Shown here one piece after another: positions 23,863 through 32,578 of a DNA stretch of 64,000 nt. The position numbers and the translations under genes are program-made. The notes below the pieces were generated by a model that ran no database searches, was not told the origin of the DNA, and worked only from the letters and a program-made list of their open reading frames with translations. Every line of letters starts with the position of its first letter. Position 1 is the first letter of the stretch. The stretch is from Lachnospiraceae bacterium (GTDB taxonomy: Bacteria > Bacillota > Clostridia > Lachnospirales > Lachnospiraceae). The stretch spans positions 1 to 64,000 of the forward strand of contig SVEZ01000001.1 in assembly GCA_015057115.1 (NCBI GenBank), written 5' to 3'.

Positions 23863-24980
23863 GAACGTGACACTCTATATGTAATAAGAATGTCCTCGTC
23901 CCAGTTTGTTACTTCTACCGGTCGTAGCATTACCGCATCTGGAAGGGGAAGCCCTTCACCTCCGATGGGACTTTTGCCGCCGCCTCCAAGAAGTTTGCCA
24001 CCGATATAGGCGTATACCTTATCCACCAGCCCTTCTGCTAAAAAACTTCCATTTACTTCTGCTCCGCCTTCTACTAATAGACTATCAATTTCGGCTTCGT
24101 ATAGTTTTTCCATCAATGCCGGGAGGCTGACTTTGCCGTTTTTCTTTGGCAGCCGCACAACCGTTACGCCTTTTCCAACTAGGCGTTCCTCTTTTGACGG
24201 CTCCATATCACAGGTGGCTACCCAAAGGGGAATTCCTGCACTTTCGGCCTCCGGAATGTTCTCCCGGTTTCTGGCGCTTTTGACCAGCTTGCAGTCCTCC
24301 GGAATACGACCTCTCGTATCCAGCACAATCCGCAAGGGATGGCTGGGATTTTCCACCCCGCGGCAGGTCAGCATGGGGTCGTCTTTTTCCACCGTACCCA
24401 TTCCTACCAGAATAGCGGCATATCGATTCCGCAGTCTGTGCACATGGGCCCGCGCTTTTTCCCCGGTTATCCACTGGGACTGTCCATCAGATGCGGCAAT
24501 CTTGCCATCTGCAGTCATGGCATACTTAAGCGCCACCAGCGGTCGCTTTTCTCCTATATAATGAAAGAATATGTCATTGATGGCATCGCAGTCTGCCTTC
24601 AAAAAATCTTCTTCCACTTCAATTCCCGCATCCCTCAATTGCTTTACTCCTTTTCCCGCCACCAGCGGATTGGGATCCTTCGAGCCGATTATCACCTTCG
24701 CGATTTTGGCTTCCAGAATTGCTTCGGTGCAGGGCGGCTGCTTTCCATGATGACAACAGGGCTCCAGGGTCACATACATGGTGGCTCCCTCCGGGCTTTC
24801 ACAGCAGTGCTTCAGCGCATTCCTCTCCGCGTGGAGCCCGCCGTATTTTTCATGGTAGCCTTCCCCTATAATTTTTCCGTTTTTTACAATCACCGCTCCC
24901 ACCAATGGGTTGGGATTGGTATGCCCCTCGCCTTTTTGCGCCAGCTCTATGGCCCGGCGCATGTAATCTTCGTAATTCAT
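23811..24980 (-). CDS. ribD: Bifunctional diaminohydroxyphosphoribosylaminopyrimidine deaminase/reductase
   Basis: 389 residues. The deaminase domain has HAERNAL and TLEPCCHHGKQPPC zinc ligands, then the reductase domain with LKYAMTADGKIA and LVEGGAEVNGSF. The expected end is at DEDILITYRV; the extra ~19 residues rich in Ser/Gly/Ala (SRSPSAAYPG onward) are encoded by the palindromic insertion at 23731-23862. The enzyme should stay functional, since the added tail lies beyond the reductase fold. First gene of the operon, behind an FMN riboswitch and a tandem repeat. Confidence 0.95.
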   Translation of the reverse strand: MNYEDYMRRAIELAQKGEGHTNPNPLVGAVIVKNGKIIGEGYHEKYGGLHAERNALKHCCESPEGATMYVTLEPCCHHGKQPPCTEAILEAKIAKVIIGSKDPNPLVAGKGVKQLRDAGIEVEEDFLKADCDAINDIFFHYIGEKRPLVALKYAMTADGKIAASDGQSQWITGEKARAHVHRLRNRYAAILVGMGTVEKDDPMLTCRGVENPSHPLRIVLDTRGRIPEDCKLVKSARNRENIPEAESAGIPLWVATCDMEPSKEERLVGKGVTVVRLPKKNGKVSLPALMEKLYEAEIDSLLVEGGAEVNGSFLAEGLVDKVYAYIGGKLLGGGGKSPIGGEGLPLPDAVMLRPVEVTNWDEDILITYRVSRSPSAAYPGSMASGDVGT

Positions 24981-25008
24981 TGCTTTTCCCCCCTTCTGTT
25001 TTACCTAT

Positions 25009-25225
25009 GTGCTCTGCACTATCCTCTCACTAGCACTCGCTCTAAGCTCGAGCAGTGTTCGGATATGGCTCGCACTAAATTCCTCTGCGCCCTTTGGGCT
25101 TGATTCATTAAGTGCTCTGCACTATCCTCTCACTAGCACTCTCTTTGAGCTCGAGCAGTATTCGGATATGGCTCGCACTAAATTCCTCTGCGCCCTTTGG
25201 GCTTGATTCATTAAGTGCTCTGCAC
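25009..25225. repeat. 103-bp tandem repeat in the rib leader
   Basis: The word GTGCTCTGCAC starts at 25009, 25112 and 25215, exactly 103 bases apart. The two full units are almost identical, differing at a few bases near 25041-25070 and their counterparts. The units therefore lie between the riboswitch terminator and ribD. Short ORFs within it look like chance. A recent duplication of a repeat unit is likely. Confidence 0.85.
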
Positions 25226-25231
25226 AAAAAA

Positions 25232-25255
25232 ACTCCCCTGAAATTTCAGGGGAGT
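25232..25255 (-). terminator. Riboswitch-controlled terminator
   Basis: ACTCCCCTGAAA (25232-25243) and TTTCAGGGGAGT (25244-25255) are a perfect 24-base palindrome followed on the minus strand by seven T. It lies about 80 bases after the FMN aptamer and is the natural off-state hairpin. Confidence 0.85.
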
Positions 25256-25334
25256 CCATCTTTTCTATAAAATAAGCTCCGGAATTCGAAAACTCCAGAG
25301 CCTGCGTCTCATCTAATAATATCTTCATCGACAC

Positions 25335-25440
25335 ACTTTCTTCCATCCAGACTTTACTGTCGGCTTCGGAATTACACCGAATCATGCCTTACGGCTCGCG
25401 GGCTTTACCGCCGGTAGGGAATTTCACCACTCCCTGAAAA
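25335..25440 (-). promoter_or_regulatory. FMN riboswitch (RFN element)
   Basis: On the minus strand the aptamer core reads TTCAGGGAGTGGTGAAATTC-like at the 5' end, then CCCTACCGGCGGTA, AAGCCCGCGAGCC, TTCGGTGTAATTCCGAAGCC, GACAGTAAAGTCTGGATG and GAAGAAAG. These are the conserved junction segments of the RFN element in the right order. Binding of FMN should favour the terminator at 25232-25255 and reduce ribD-ribE-ribBA-ribH expression. Confidence 0.95.
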
Positions 25441-25529
25441 TGTTGTTGCAATTATTCTGTTTCCACTTATTATATTACGCAATTAACATCATTTTGTCAA
25501 TACGGCACTATTATCATTTTTCACACAGG

Positions 25530-25898
25530 CTATTGCAAAATCAGCATGGCAAGCTTTTTACCACAAACAATCCCTACGATGCAGCATGCCACGCTCAATG
25601 CAATATAGCCGCCCCCTGCCAGATAGCGTTTGCTTTCCAGCAGATTGAACGCTTCCAGCGAAAACGTGGAAAATGTGGTAAAACCTCCGCATACACCGGT
25701 TTTCCAGAATAGTACGGCATTCTCCGACACGCCTTCCCGGCTGCCTGCAAAGCCTACCACAAACCCGATTAAAATAGCACCCAAAATATTGGTTGCCAAT
25801 GTTAATATAGGAAAGTCTGCCCGAATTGGTATCAGGCTGATGGCATACCTTCCCAATGCTCCCAAGGCACCGCCCAGTGCCACAAATAAAAAACTCAT
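25530..25898 (-). CDS. crcB: Fluoride channel CrcB/Fluc
   Basis: 122 residues, four hydrophobic segments. GGALGALGRY, the conserved Asn in LATNILGAILIGF, and GVCGGFTTFSTFSLE are family signatures. Exports fluoride as a dual-topology dimer. Only one crcB copy is here, which is normal for a homodimer. No fluoride riboswitch could be made out in the 85 bases upstream. Confidence 0.93.
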   Translation of the reverse strand: MSFLFVALGGALGALGRYAISLIPIRADFPILTLATNILGAILIGFVVGFAGSREGVSENAVLFWKTGVCGGFTTFSTFSLEAFNLLESKRYLAGGGYIALSVACCIVGIVCGKKLAMLILQ

Positions 25899-25983
25899 AT
25901 ACTTTTCTCCACTTTTTTATTCTCTCAAGCTATTTTCATCCGGCAAGAAACCAATAGCCTATTTTAGCACAATTACCATTCTT

Positions 25984-26622
25984 CTAAAATAGAATGTTTT
26001 CCGGCTTCTCCACAAGGAAGGTTGCTCCTGCATTTTCCAGTTCTTCTCTATCACCGTATCCCCAAAGGACACCGGCGCAATCAATTCCAATTTCTTTTGC
26101 CACAGTAATATCATACTTCCGGTCACCTACCATCAAGACGTGGCTCAAGTCACTTATGCCACATTCGCTTAGCGCATGACGGATGACATCCAGTTTGGTA
26201 GGGCGTTCCTCGCTTGAAGTTGCCACCACATCAAAATACTGTCTCAACCCGAAATGCTCCAGCACGATGGTTGTTCCCCGAATGCTTTTTGAGGTTGCGA
26301 CCGCCAGCTTTTTGCCCTGCTCCTTCAGTTCCTTCAATAACTCTTTGATTCCCGGATAGACTTCATTTTCATAGACGCCTTTTTTCAAATAATACTGTTT
26401 GTAGAAAACAATTGCTTTTTCCGTTTCTTCTTGTGTATAACCCAGTACATTTCCAAAGGAATCCTCCAGAGGCGGCCCCACAAATTTTCTTAGCTGACTT
26501 TTATCGGAAACTATTCCGCCCATCTTCTGAATGGCATATTCGAAGCCATTCACAATGCCGAGACCGGAATCCGTAAGGGTTCCGTCTAAATCAAATAATA
26601 TTGTTTCATATTTCTCTTTCAT
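25984..26622 (-). CDS. HAD-family hydrolase, phosphoglycolate-phosphatase-like
   Basis: 212 residues. Motif I LFDLDGTLTDSG, Ser/Thr motif II in LAVATSKS, a Lys in RPTKLDVI, and motif IV VGDRKYDI are in the expected order, with a helical cap of the Gph/PpaX type between I and II. A phosphatase for small phosphorylated metabolites, exact substrate unknown. It begins the long minus-strand run of small accessory genes, seven bases after the kinase-methyltransferase fusion. Confidence 0.88.
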   Translation of the reverse strand: MKEKYETILFDLDGTLTDSGLGIVNGFEYAIQKMGGIVSDKSQLRKFVGPPLEDSFGNVLGYTQEETEKAIVFYKQYYLKKGVYENEVYPGIKELLKELKEQGKKLAVATSKSIRGTTIVLEHFGLRQYFDVVATSSEERPTKLDVIRHALSECGISDLSHVLMVGDRKYDITVAKEIGIDCAGVLWGYGDREELENAGATFLVEKPENILF

Positions 26623-26629
26623 AGCTTGC

Positions 26630-27772
26630 TTATCCCTTTCTAAAAATCACAATATGTTCTCTGTCTTCTTTATCAGCTCTGTAAACAATTGTATATCCCT
26701 CCAAAAACGTCTCTACCTCTTCCCGTGAATATGGATGAAATAGCATTCCATTGCGGTTTTCACCGGTATACCGCATCGTCCCATCCCACAAAACCTGATG
26801 GGGTTCTTTCAAATCATCCACTTCCACCATATCAAAAGACAACAGAATTAGTCCGCCTTCTTTTGTTATTCTAAGCAATTCCCGTAACGCCTTCTTAGCA
26901 TCTTCTACCGTTAAATGGTCTAACACCGCATGTGCAATTACACCATCAAAGCACTCTGATACATAGTGTGTCTCGAAAATAGATGCAATCTTAACATTAT
27001 TTTCCTCCGCGCCGTATTTTTTCAATGCATTCCTTGTTAATTCAACCGCAGTTTCAGAAACATCAAAGCTATCTACTTTAAAACCATTTGATACAAAAGC
27101 TAAGGAATATGCCCCAAATCCGCACGCCGCATCACAGACTTTTACAATCTTATTTTCCTTGAAAAAATTAATTTCCGGGCTTTCCATTTTATAATATTTT
27201 TCAAGATATGTATTCAATTCTACGGGTTTTTCCGCTTTCCAGCACGCTTCCCAATACTCGCTGTAATCCGCAATTTTCTCCTTCTGCAACCACGCATCCG
27301 CTTCCTCTCTGGAACGAAAAATCGTAATATTCTTGCTTTCCCGATACTGCTCTACCAATTCATAAATACGCGGAAGCTGCTCCTTGGGGAAATCCAGTAT
27401 ATATTGCCGAAACTCTGGATCAAACTCTTGCTCTATCCATGGCATATCTTCCCGTTTCGTACCAATTCGTGCTTCTGCACCTTCCAAACATTGCTCCATG
27501 GGATAATCCAGAACAAAAACATCGGTACATGCTTCAAACCGCATTGGCAGTGTTCTCTGGTAATTGCCATCAATAATCCAGTCCTCTGTCTGCACAATTC
27601 TTTGAAGCTCCGAATCGAACTCCTCCCGGGTAACCGTTGTTTTATCCGGTTTATGAAAAAGCATATCCATATAATATAACGGCAATCCCGTCTTATCCCG
27701 CAGTTTTCTGGCAAAAGTGCTTTTTCCTGCTCCGGGACTGCCGATAACCATGATACGTTTCATTTTTCCCAA
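26630..27772 (-). CDS. Fusion: P-loop kinase-like domain plus SAM methyltransferase
   Basis: 380 residues with two domains. Residues 1-~165 resemble the FlaR/topology-modulation type P-loop proteins, with Walker A GSPGAGKSTFARKL and a WIIDGNYQRTLP segment. Residues ~185-380 are a class I methyltransferase: VCDAACGFGAYSLAF (SAM motif I), FDVSETAVE, FDGVIAHAVLDHL and LLRITKEGGLILLSFD. The two parts are usually separate proteins. No stop or frameshift separates them, and the linker reads smoothly. Substrates of both domains are unknown. Confidence 0.8.
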   Translation of the reverse strand: MGKMKRIMVIGSPGAGKSTFARKLRDKTGLPLYYMDMLFHKPDKTTVTREEFDSELQRIVQTEDWIIDGNYQRTLPMRFEACTDVFVLDYPMEQCLEGAEARIGTKREDMPWIEQEFDPEFRQYILDFPKEQLPRIYELVEQYRESKNITIFRSREEADAWLQKEKIADYSEYWEACWKAEKPVELNTYLEKYYKMESPEINFFKENKIVKVCDAACGFGAYSLAFVSNGFKVDSFDVSETAVELTRNALKKYGAEENNVKIASIFETHYVSECFDGVIAHAVLDHLTVEDAKKALRELLRITKEGGLILLSFDMVEVDDLKEPHQVLWDGTMRYTGENRNGMLFHPYSREEVETFLEGYTIVYRADKEDREHIVIFRKG

Positions 27773-27789
27773 TTCCTTTCTCCTTCGCT

Positions 27790-28140
27790 CTATTGATTAG
27801 CATATTGTTTCAACTCTTTATTAGGAACCCACTCCCTTGTTTCGCTCCATAGATGCGGATAAACGCCGATGATTGCTCCTTTGTCCAACAGGCCGTAAAC
27901 ATGCGGGAAATCCAAACCGCCGCCATCTTCCCATTTAACTTCGCAATTCAATTTTTCTGTGTCAATTACCAGGAGTACCCTCTCGCTTTCATCATCTTTA
28001 AAATTCGGAGCCACGAGACGGTATGTATCAAGCTGCGAGCAATGTACAAATCCATATCTATCCAAGCTTTTTTGACCGTAATGCCCTGTTTTGATTTCAT
28101 TCTCATATTCATTTTTTATAGCGGCATGTATAATAATCAT
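27790..28140 (-). CDS. DUF952 family protein
   Basis: 116 residues. IHAA near the start, GFVHCSQLDTY and GGGLDFPHVYG are conserved in DUF952 proteins, a small cytosolic family of unknown function. Its start overlaps the stop of the GNAT gene upstream by four bases (ATGA), so the two are translationally coupled. Confidence 0.82.
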   Translation of the reverse strand: MIIIHAAIKNEYENEIKTGHYGQKSLDRYGFVHCSQLDTYRLVAPNFKDDESERVLLVIDTEKLNCEVKWEDGGGLDFPHVYGLLDKGAIIGVYPHLWSETREWVPNKELKQYANQ

Positions 28141-28718
28141 TTCAACCTCTCCTCATCACCGGAACGGTTCCAGAAATCCTTCTCCATTTGCAGGTATTTT
28201 TCCCGCGTCAGTATGCAGGAATCAACGATTTTTTCCGCGCCATCCCAGGGCCTTGTCATTTCATAAGTGTGGTCATACGCAAAACCGAAGTGTTCTGCGA
28301 CTTTCCGGGACTTGACATTATCCTGAAAATATTCGTATGTAAAATCAACCGCGTTCAGTTTATTGAAAGCAAGGTCCAATAGCAATGCCACTATTTCCTT
28401 TCCGTATCCATTGCCTTGGTATTTCGTGCCGATTCCAATACCGGATTCCTCAAAATGTCCGGGAGATATTTCTTTGATTCCGCAAAAGCCAATGGCCTCA
28501 TCCGTTTTTCTGTCTGCTACAAGATAGGCATAATGATCTTTCTGAAACTCCATCGTTCGTTGACAGCGTTCTATTGCTTCTTCTTCCGTTACCGTTGGCT
28601 GAAACAACATCCATTGATAGACCTCCGGGTCTCCCCACACATTCCGGAGCATGGACTTGTAATCGCTTTCTTTTGCCTTGCGAAGAAGGATGTGCTCTCC
28701 TTCTAACCTCTCAAACAT
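28137..28718 (-). CDS. GNAT N-acetyltransferase, RimJ/RimL-like
   Basis: 193 residues from the ATG at 28718, preferred because AGAGGTGAT lies six to seven bases upstream; the Met six codons earlier would sit on this site. LRKAKESDY at the start, GFCGIKEISPGHFEESGIGI and GTKYQGNGYGKEIVALLLDLAF give the acetyl-CoA binding fold. C-terminal NVKSRKVAEHFGF. Acceptor unknown. Confidence 0.85.
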   Translation of the reverse strand: MFERLEGEHILLRKAKESDYKSMLRNVWGDPEVYQWMLFQPTVTEEEAIERCQRTMEFQKDHYAYLVADRKTDEAIGFCGIKEISPGHFEESGIGIGTKYQGNGYGKEIVALLLDLAFNKLNAVDFTYEYFQDNVKSRKVAEHFGFAYDHTYEMTRPWDGAEKIVDSCILTREKYLQMEKDFWNRSGDEERLK

Positions 28719-28743
28719 CCGCAAATCACCTCTCATTTTGTCA

Positions 28744-29205
28744 TTACTTTAATTCCATGTTAATGGATTTTTCCGTAAAACCGCATTTCTTGTACATTTC
28801 GTAAGCCGCCCGGTTCTTTGCGTTTACCTGAAGTTCGATGGCATCGGCGCCTGCAATAGTCTTTAATTCTTTCACTTTTTCGAAAAACAAATGTCCGATT
28901 CCCTGTCCTCGATAGCTCGCCTCAACCGCCATACTCACAATAAATATTACATCTCTCGTCACATGAGCAGGGCTTTCAATGTGTTTATAGTCAATTTCCA
29001 GCACTCCGACAACCTTTCCGTCAGCTTCCGCCACATACAGGTTACCGCTTTTGCACATCAAATCAAAAATTTCTTCCGATATAAGACTTTCATTGGATTT
29101 GTAAATGTCCGGTCGCCATTCCACGTGCATTTCCTGCACCTGATTCATAATGTTACGAACCGCTTCAAAATCCGCTTTTTCCGCTTTTCTTACTTCTCTA
29201 TTCAT
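28744..29205 (-). CDS. GNAT N-acetyltransferase
   Basis: 153 residues. VRKAEKADFEAVRNIMNQV at the start and SYRGQGIGHLFFEKVKEL for the pyrophosphate loop, then NAKNRAAYEMYKKCGF. A small acetyltransferase of unknown acceptor, one of five separate GNAT genes between 28.1 and 38.8 kb. Confidence 0.88.
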   Translation of the reverse strand: MNREVRKAEKADFEAVRNIMNQVQEMHVEWRPDIYKSNESLISEEIFDLMCKSGNLYVAEADGKVVGVLEIDYKHIESPAHVTRDVIFIVSMAVEASYRGQGIGHLFFEKVKELKTIAGADAIELQVNAKNRAAYEMYKKCGFTEKSINMELK

Positions 29206-29224
29206 TCTTGTCTGCTCCTTACTG

Positions 29225-29746
29225 CTACTTCATCATAGAAATTGCTTCTTCCACAGAAATACACTGCGCAAACCGTTCCGGCCACATCATTTCGTTGTAA
29301 TACCGGTAGGTTGTTTCCGCGTTCATGTAATCATTGTCAAATGTGGAATTTGCACCTTCCGGGACGATAACCTTGAATCCCTTTTCAAAAGCAGACTTAA
29401 TGGTTGCATCTATACAGAAATTGGTCTGTAGGCCAATAATCATCAGTCTCTTATCTTCCTGCTGCTGCAAGTACTCGGCTAACTCCTTATTGCCAAAGCA
29501 ACTACAGATTGTCTTAACAAAGATTTTCTCCGAATTCTTTGGTGCAACCTGCTCCGCAATTTCAAAGTCCTCATCTCCAACAGAGAACCCGGTTCCTGGA
29601 CCATCATCATGCTGAACATAGATCACTTCAACATGATTATCCCTTGCCGCTGAAATAACTCTTTTCGTTTCCTTTATAAAAGATTCAAAATTGTATAACC
29701 GGTTATCGGTAATTCCTTTTTGGATGTCGATGACTAATAAAATCAT
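29225..29746 (-). CDS. Isochorismatase-like cysteine hydrolase
   Basis: 173 residues. Asp in LLVIDIQKG, Lys in IFVKTICSCF and Cys in LQTNFCIDATIKSAFEKGF form the family catalytic triad in the right order. Could be a nicotinamidase- or biuret-hydrolase-like enzyme; substrate unknown. Its start lies inside the end of the Bro-N remnant. Confidence 0.88.
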   Translation of the reverse strand: MILLVIDIQKGITDNRLYNFESFIKETKRVISAARDNHVEVIYVQHDDGPGTGFSVGDEDFEIAEQVAPKNSEKIFVKTICSCFGNKELAEYLQQQEDKRLMIIGLQTNFCIDATIKSAFEKGFKVIVPEGANSTFDNDYMNAETTYRYYNEMMWPERFAQCISVEEAISMMK

Positions 29747-30026
29747 GTTTCGTTTCCGCCTTTCTCAATAACTGCTCGGTATTGGCAACGTCGGTTAAGC
29801 GCTTTTTCCCATCGTGCGCTGTCATTTTCAAACCGTGACAATTTGTCACGGTTTCATTTCCTTCTTCTCTCAGTCGCTGCTTAAGTTTTCTCCAATATCC
29901 GGTCGCATCCTTGCTTTCTGTCAAAACCTGCACCACGTCTACAATGGAAAAATACCATTCTTCTTCGGTCTCCACCCATGCTGTACGAATGGGTTGTTCT
30001 TCAAATAGCAGCACTTCGTCTGCCAT
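29703..30026 (-). pseudogene. Truncated Bro-N domain protein (phage-type antirepressor remnant)
   Basis: 107 codons from an ATG with GGAGGAG upstream. The N-terminal portion (VETEEEWYFSIVDVVQVLTES, shown up to DATGYWRKLKQR) is a BRO N-terminal domain as in phage antirepressors and DNA-damage-induced proteins. After LTDVANTEQLLR the conserved sequence stops and an unrelated basic tail follows, running into the isochorismatase start. The full-length protein would be over 200 residues, so this is a truncated remnant, or a short Bro-N protein still expressed. Confidence 0.7.
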
Positions 30027-30085
30027 AAAATTTTTCTCCTCCCTCTTTGTGTTTCCCTCCATTTGAATTTATTAAATCTCTCTCA

Positions 30086-30703
30086 TCATTGCCGCTTTCT
30101 ATACACACAATATCCTTGTCGTAAAAGATTTTCAACTAAAAATTCTCTTTGCGATACTTTTCCCGTACTCCTTGTTGAATCAATAATTCGTATGCTCTTT
30201 TTCTCACCATCTATGAATTCCTTAAAAATCATTACATGAGAGCGTATTGCTAAAACATCACCCTGACGAATGTCGACGATATCAATTACATCTGCAATAT
30301 CGGGAATATTTTTTGCAGCAATTTTCTTCGGCAATCCCCAACATACCGACAATAAGCCGGAACAATCCACCCCTACTGTATTCCAACTCCCATACCGCGT
30401 TATGTCCTCCGGGACATTTCCTGCCGGTTTTCCATCCGCAATTCCTTTGTCGAACTCTTCTAAAGACGATGCATTGCCCCAACCATAAGCAACGCCTCTA
30501 TTTATTTCATTTGGTTTCCACCATCCGCATGCCAGTTCTTCCCCTTTCCATGTGATATCCGGAGTTTCAACATATCTCCCCATCTCATCTTTACCATGCA
30601 TCACATTTCTCTCTGTTGGATACCATTCGTGATTTGCATATGATAGTGCTTTTTCAACTACCTGTTTTCCCCAAATATTATTCATCATCCAATTCCTTCT
30701 CAC
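30086..30703 (-). CDS. NlpC/P60-like hydrolase, apparently cytosolic
   Basis: 205 residues. VGVDCSGLLSVCWGL supplies the catalytic Cys of the NlpC/P60 fold and QGDVLAIRSHVMIFKEF the His. No signal peptide, membrane helix or wall-binding domain is present, unlike typical cell-wall hydrolases. ITYGWGN-like aromatic stretch (GVAYGWGNASS) resembles amidase relatives. It may act inside the cell or be a truncated copy. Confidence 0.65.
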   Translation of the reverse strand: MRRNWMMNNIWGKQVVEKALSYANHEWYPTERNVMHGKDEMGRYVETPDITWKGEELACGWWKPNEINRGVAYGWGNASSLEEFDKGIADGKPAGNVPEDITRYGSWNTVGVDCSGLLSVCWGLPKKIAAKNIPDIADVIDIVDIRQGDVLAIRSHVMIFKEFIDGEKKSIRIIDSTRSTGKVSQREFLVENLLRQGYCVYRKRQ

Positions 30704-30716
30704 ATTATCCTTTATA

Positions 30717-31121
30717 TTACTGACATTTCATAAATCCACAGCATCCGATTTCCGACATTTCCGAAAAGCCCATGGATTTGTAGAAAGCCACAGTTTTAGG
30801 CGTATTGTCAGTTGCCAGCTCAATCTGGCGAACATTGCTATATCGCTCCAGGACCGCCTTCAGCAAAGCAGTTCCGATTCCCTGTCTTTGTTTATCCGGA
30901 AAAACAAGAATGTCTTGTACAAAAACGATTGTTGCTCCATCACCAACAGCCCTTATAATACCGAGAAGTTCTTCCCCTTCGTAGGCCGCTAAAGTCAGCA
31001 TGGAATTTTTATATCCTTCTTGTAAAACAGACATGTTCTCCGTATAGGCAGTCCAGCCCACCGCCGTGTAAAGGCGACGTATTTCCTCTTCATTATATTT
31101 TGTATATTCTCTAATTTCCAT
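30717..31121 (-). CDS. GNAT N-acetyltransferase
   Basis: 134 residues. VFVQDILVFPDKQRQGIGTALLKAV is the acetyl-CoA loop region, shown here up to the family limit; VAFYKSMGFSE closes the fold. Length suits a minimal GNAT. Acceptor unknown. Its start codon overlaps the end of the next GNAT gene upstream. Confidence 0.85.
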   Translation of the reverse strand: MEIREYTKYNEEEIRRLYTAVGWTAYTENMSVLQEGYKNSMLTLAAYEGEELLGIIRAVGDGATIVFVQDILVFPDKQRQGIGTALLKAVLERYSNVRQIELATDNTPKTVAFYKSMGFSEMSEIGCCGFMKCQ

Positions 31122-31557
31122 CCCTTTTTCTCCTTATCATCTCAAGATACGGCATTTCCTCAAACCCATTTTTACCATATGTTTTCATTGCCCTTTCGTT
31201 TTCTCTCTCCACTTCCAATCGGTTTATGGAGTCCGGATATTGCTCTTTTAACCACTGGAAAAATTCTGTGGCAATTCCATTTCCCCTCAATTCTTCTTCA
31301 AGATAGATATCTTCTATCCAGATACAATGCTTGCCGAATTCCGTACTATAGCTATGAGCAATCATTGCATATCCCTTTACTTTTCCATCTTTATCAGGAA
31401 AAACGAAGCCTTCCAAATATGGAGAGCCCGAAACACATTCCTCTACATTACTTTCATAAATTTCCTCTGAGCCATCTGTCATTACCGCATCGGAATGATA
31501 AAACTTTCGCATCATTTCAATTACATAAGGTTTATCTTCCGCTGTCATTTTTCTCAT
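31111..31557 (-). CDS. GNAT N-acetyltransferase
   Basis: 148 residues from the ATG at 31557, which follows GGAGGAAAAAAG and overlaps the stop of the deaminase gene (ATGA). IEDIYLEEELRGNGIATEFF is the cofactor loop; ERAMKTYGKNGFEEM is the end of the fold. Acceptor unknown. Part of a tightly overlapping three-gene unit with the deaminase and the 2H phosphoesterase. Confidence 0.85.
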   Translation of the reverse strand: MRKMTAEDKPYVIEMMRKFYHSDAVMTDGSEEIYESNVEECVSGSPYLEGFVFPDKDGKVKGYAMIAHSYSTEFGKHCIWIEDIYLEEELRGNGIATEFFQWLKEQYPDSINRLEVERENERAMKTYGKNGFEEMPYLEMIRRKRDGN

Positions 31558-31988
31558 TCGCTTTTTTCCTCCGCGTAGCGTTCTTTTCCCCACCAATTCG
31601 GCATCAGCTCTTTTAACGTAATGGTCTGTCTTTTTTCAAAATCCACCATGATCTCCATATCTTCATTTTCTTCATTAAACTGATAAAGAAATTCCCGACA
31701 TGCTCCGCAGGGACCGCTACCGCCACCGGCAGGTGCGCTATCCCGGAATGCAATAAGCCGTTTTATCTTTGTCTGCCCGCTGTTTACATACATATTCAAT
31801 GCAGCAACACGTTCTGCGCACAGATTCATAACACCGCTGCAACTCTCTATGCAGAATCCCACAAATATCTCACCATTCTCGGCCTCTAAGGCACAAACTA
31901 CGTTGTGCGCATAAACAAAAGGCGTAACTTCCTCCGGATGATACTGCTCTTTTGCTTTTTCATACATTTTTTCCCAGATGTCCATCAT
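31554..31988 (-). CDS. Cytidine/blasticidin deaminase-like protein
   Basis: 144 residues. NLCAERVAALNMY and SGPCGACREFL give the C-A-E and P-C-x-x-C zinc and proton-shuttle residues of the tetrameric cytidine deaminase class. The substrate could be a nucleoside or an antibiotic such as blasticidin S; sequence alone does not say. It overlaps the 2H phosphoesterase gene by four bases. Confidence 0.85.
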   Translation of the reverse strand: MMDIWEKMYEKAKEQYHPEEVTPFVYAHNVVCALEAENGEIFVGFCIESCSGVMNLCAERVAALNMYVNSGQTKIKRLIAFRDSAPAGGGSGPCGACREFLYQFNEENEDMEIMVDFEKRQTITLKELMPNWWGKERYAEEKSE

Positions 31989-32443
31989 CCCAACTCCTTT
32001 TCTATAACAATAATGGATTCTCCTTTTTCTCCTATCATCTCGACCGATATCCTATTTACGATTGTTTCAAACCGGTCGGTAATACTTTTTACATGCTCAT
32101 ATGCCCTATTTAGTTCTTCTTCCTCTTCAAACTTCCCTACCGTGATATGCGGGACATACTGCACGCCCAGATCGAATGCTTTGAATTTCTGTGCGTATAA
32201 CTTATTATGTATTAGTTCAATGACATCCTTTCCTTTTATCATATCCAAAAAAAGGTATCTTCCAAATTGATCCTTCTCTTTGCTAAATCCACATAGAGCT
32301 ATTGGAAACGATTTGATGTCATCCAAGCAACTTTCCAGCACCTTTTCTAATTCTTCGTTTGTAATTTCAGAATCGAAGGGAAAAACAAGTGTAATGTGTG
32401 GTCTGACAAGCTTTGCCAGCGGATCATATTTTCTATAGTCCAT
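31985..32443 (-). CDS. 2H phosphoesterase (2'-5' RNA ligase family)
   Basis: 152 residues. Two His motifs, VRPHITLVFPF and YVPHITVGKF, are spaced about 80 residues apart as in the 2H superfamily. Such enzymes hydrolyse cyclic phosphodiesters on nucleotides or RNA ends; this one's substrate is unknown. Confidence 0.88.
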   Translation of the reverse strand: MDYRKYDPLAKLVRPHITLVFPFDSEITNEELEKVLESCLDDIKSFPIALCGFSKEKDQFGRYLFLDMIKGKDVIELIHNKLYAQKFKAFDLGVQYVPHITVGKFEEEEELNRAYEHVKSITDRFETIVNRISVEMIGEKGESIIVIEKELG

Positions 32444-32578
32444 TTACTACTTACCCTCCATAGTGTCAGCCATCTTCTGTACTTCTATTGTTTTGGCTTG
32501 TCATCCTTTTTATGAAATTTCCAAATCCGTAAGCCAGTTTTGATTTTCCACCCGCTTTGGCTGACAAAAAATACAAAC

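Noticed and set aside
25122..25385. ORF across the FMN riboswitch and repeats
   Set aside because: Its DNA is fully explained by the aptamer, terminator palindrome and tandem repeat; no ribosome site.
25899..25983. Fluoride riboswitch upstream of crcB
   Set aside because: The conserved aptamer words were not found in this interval.
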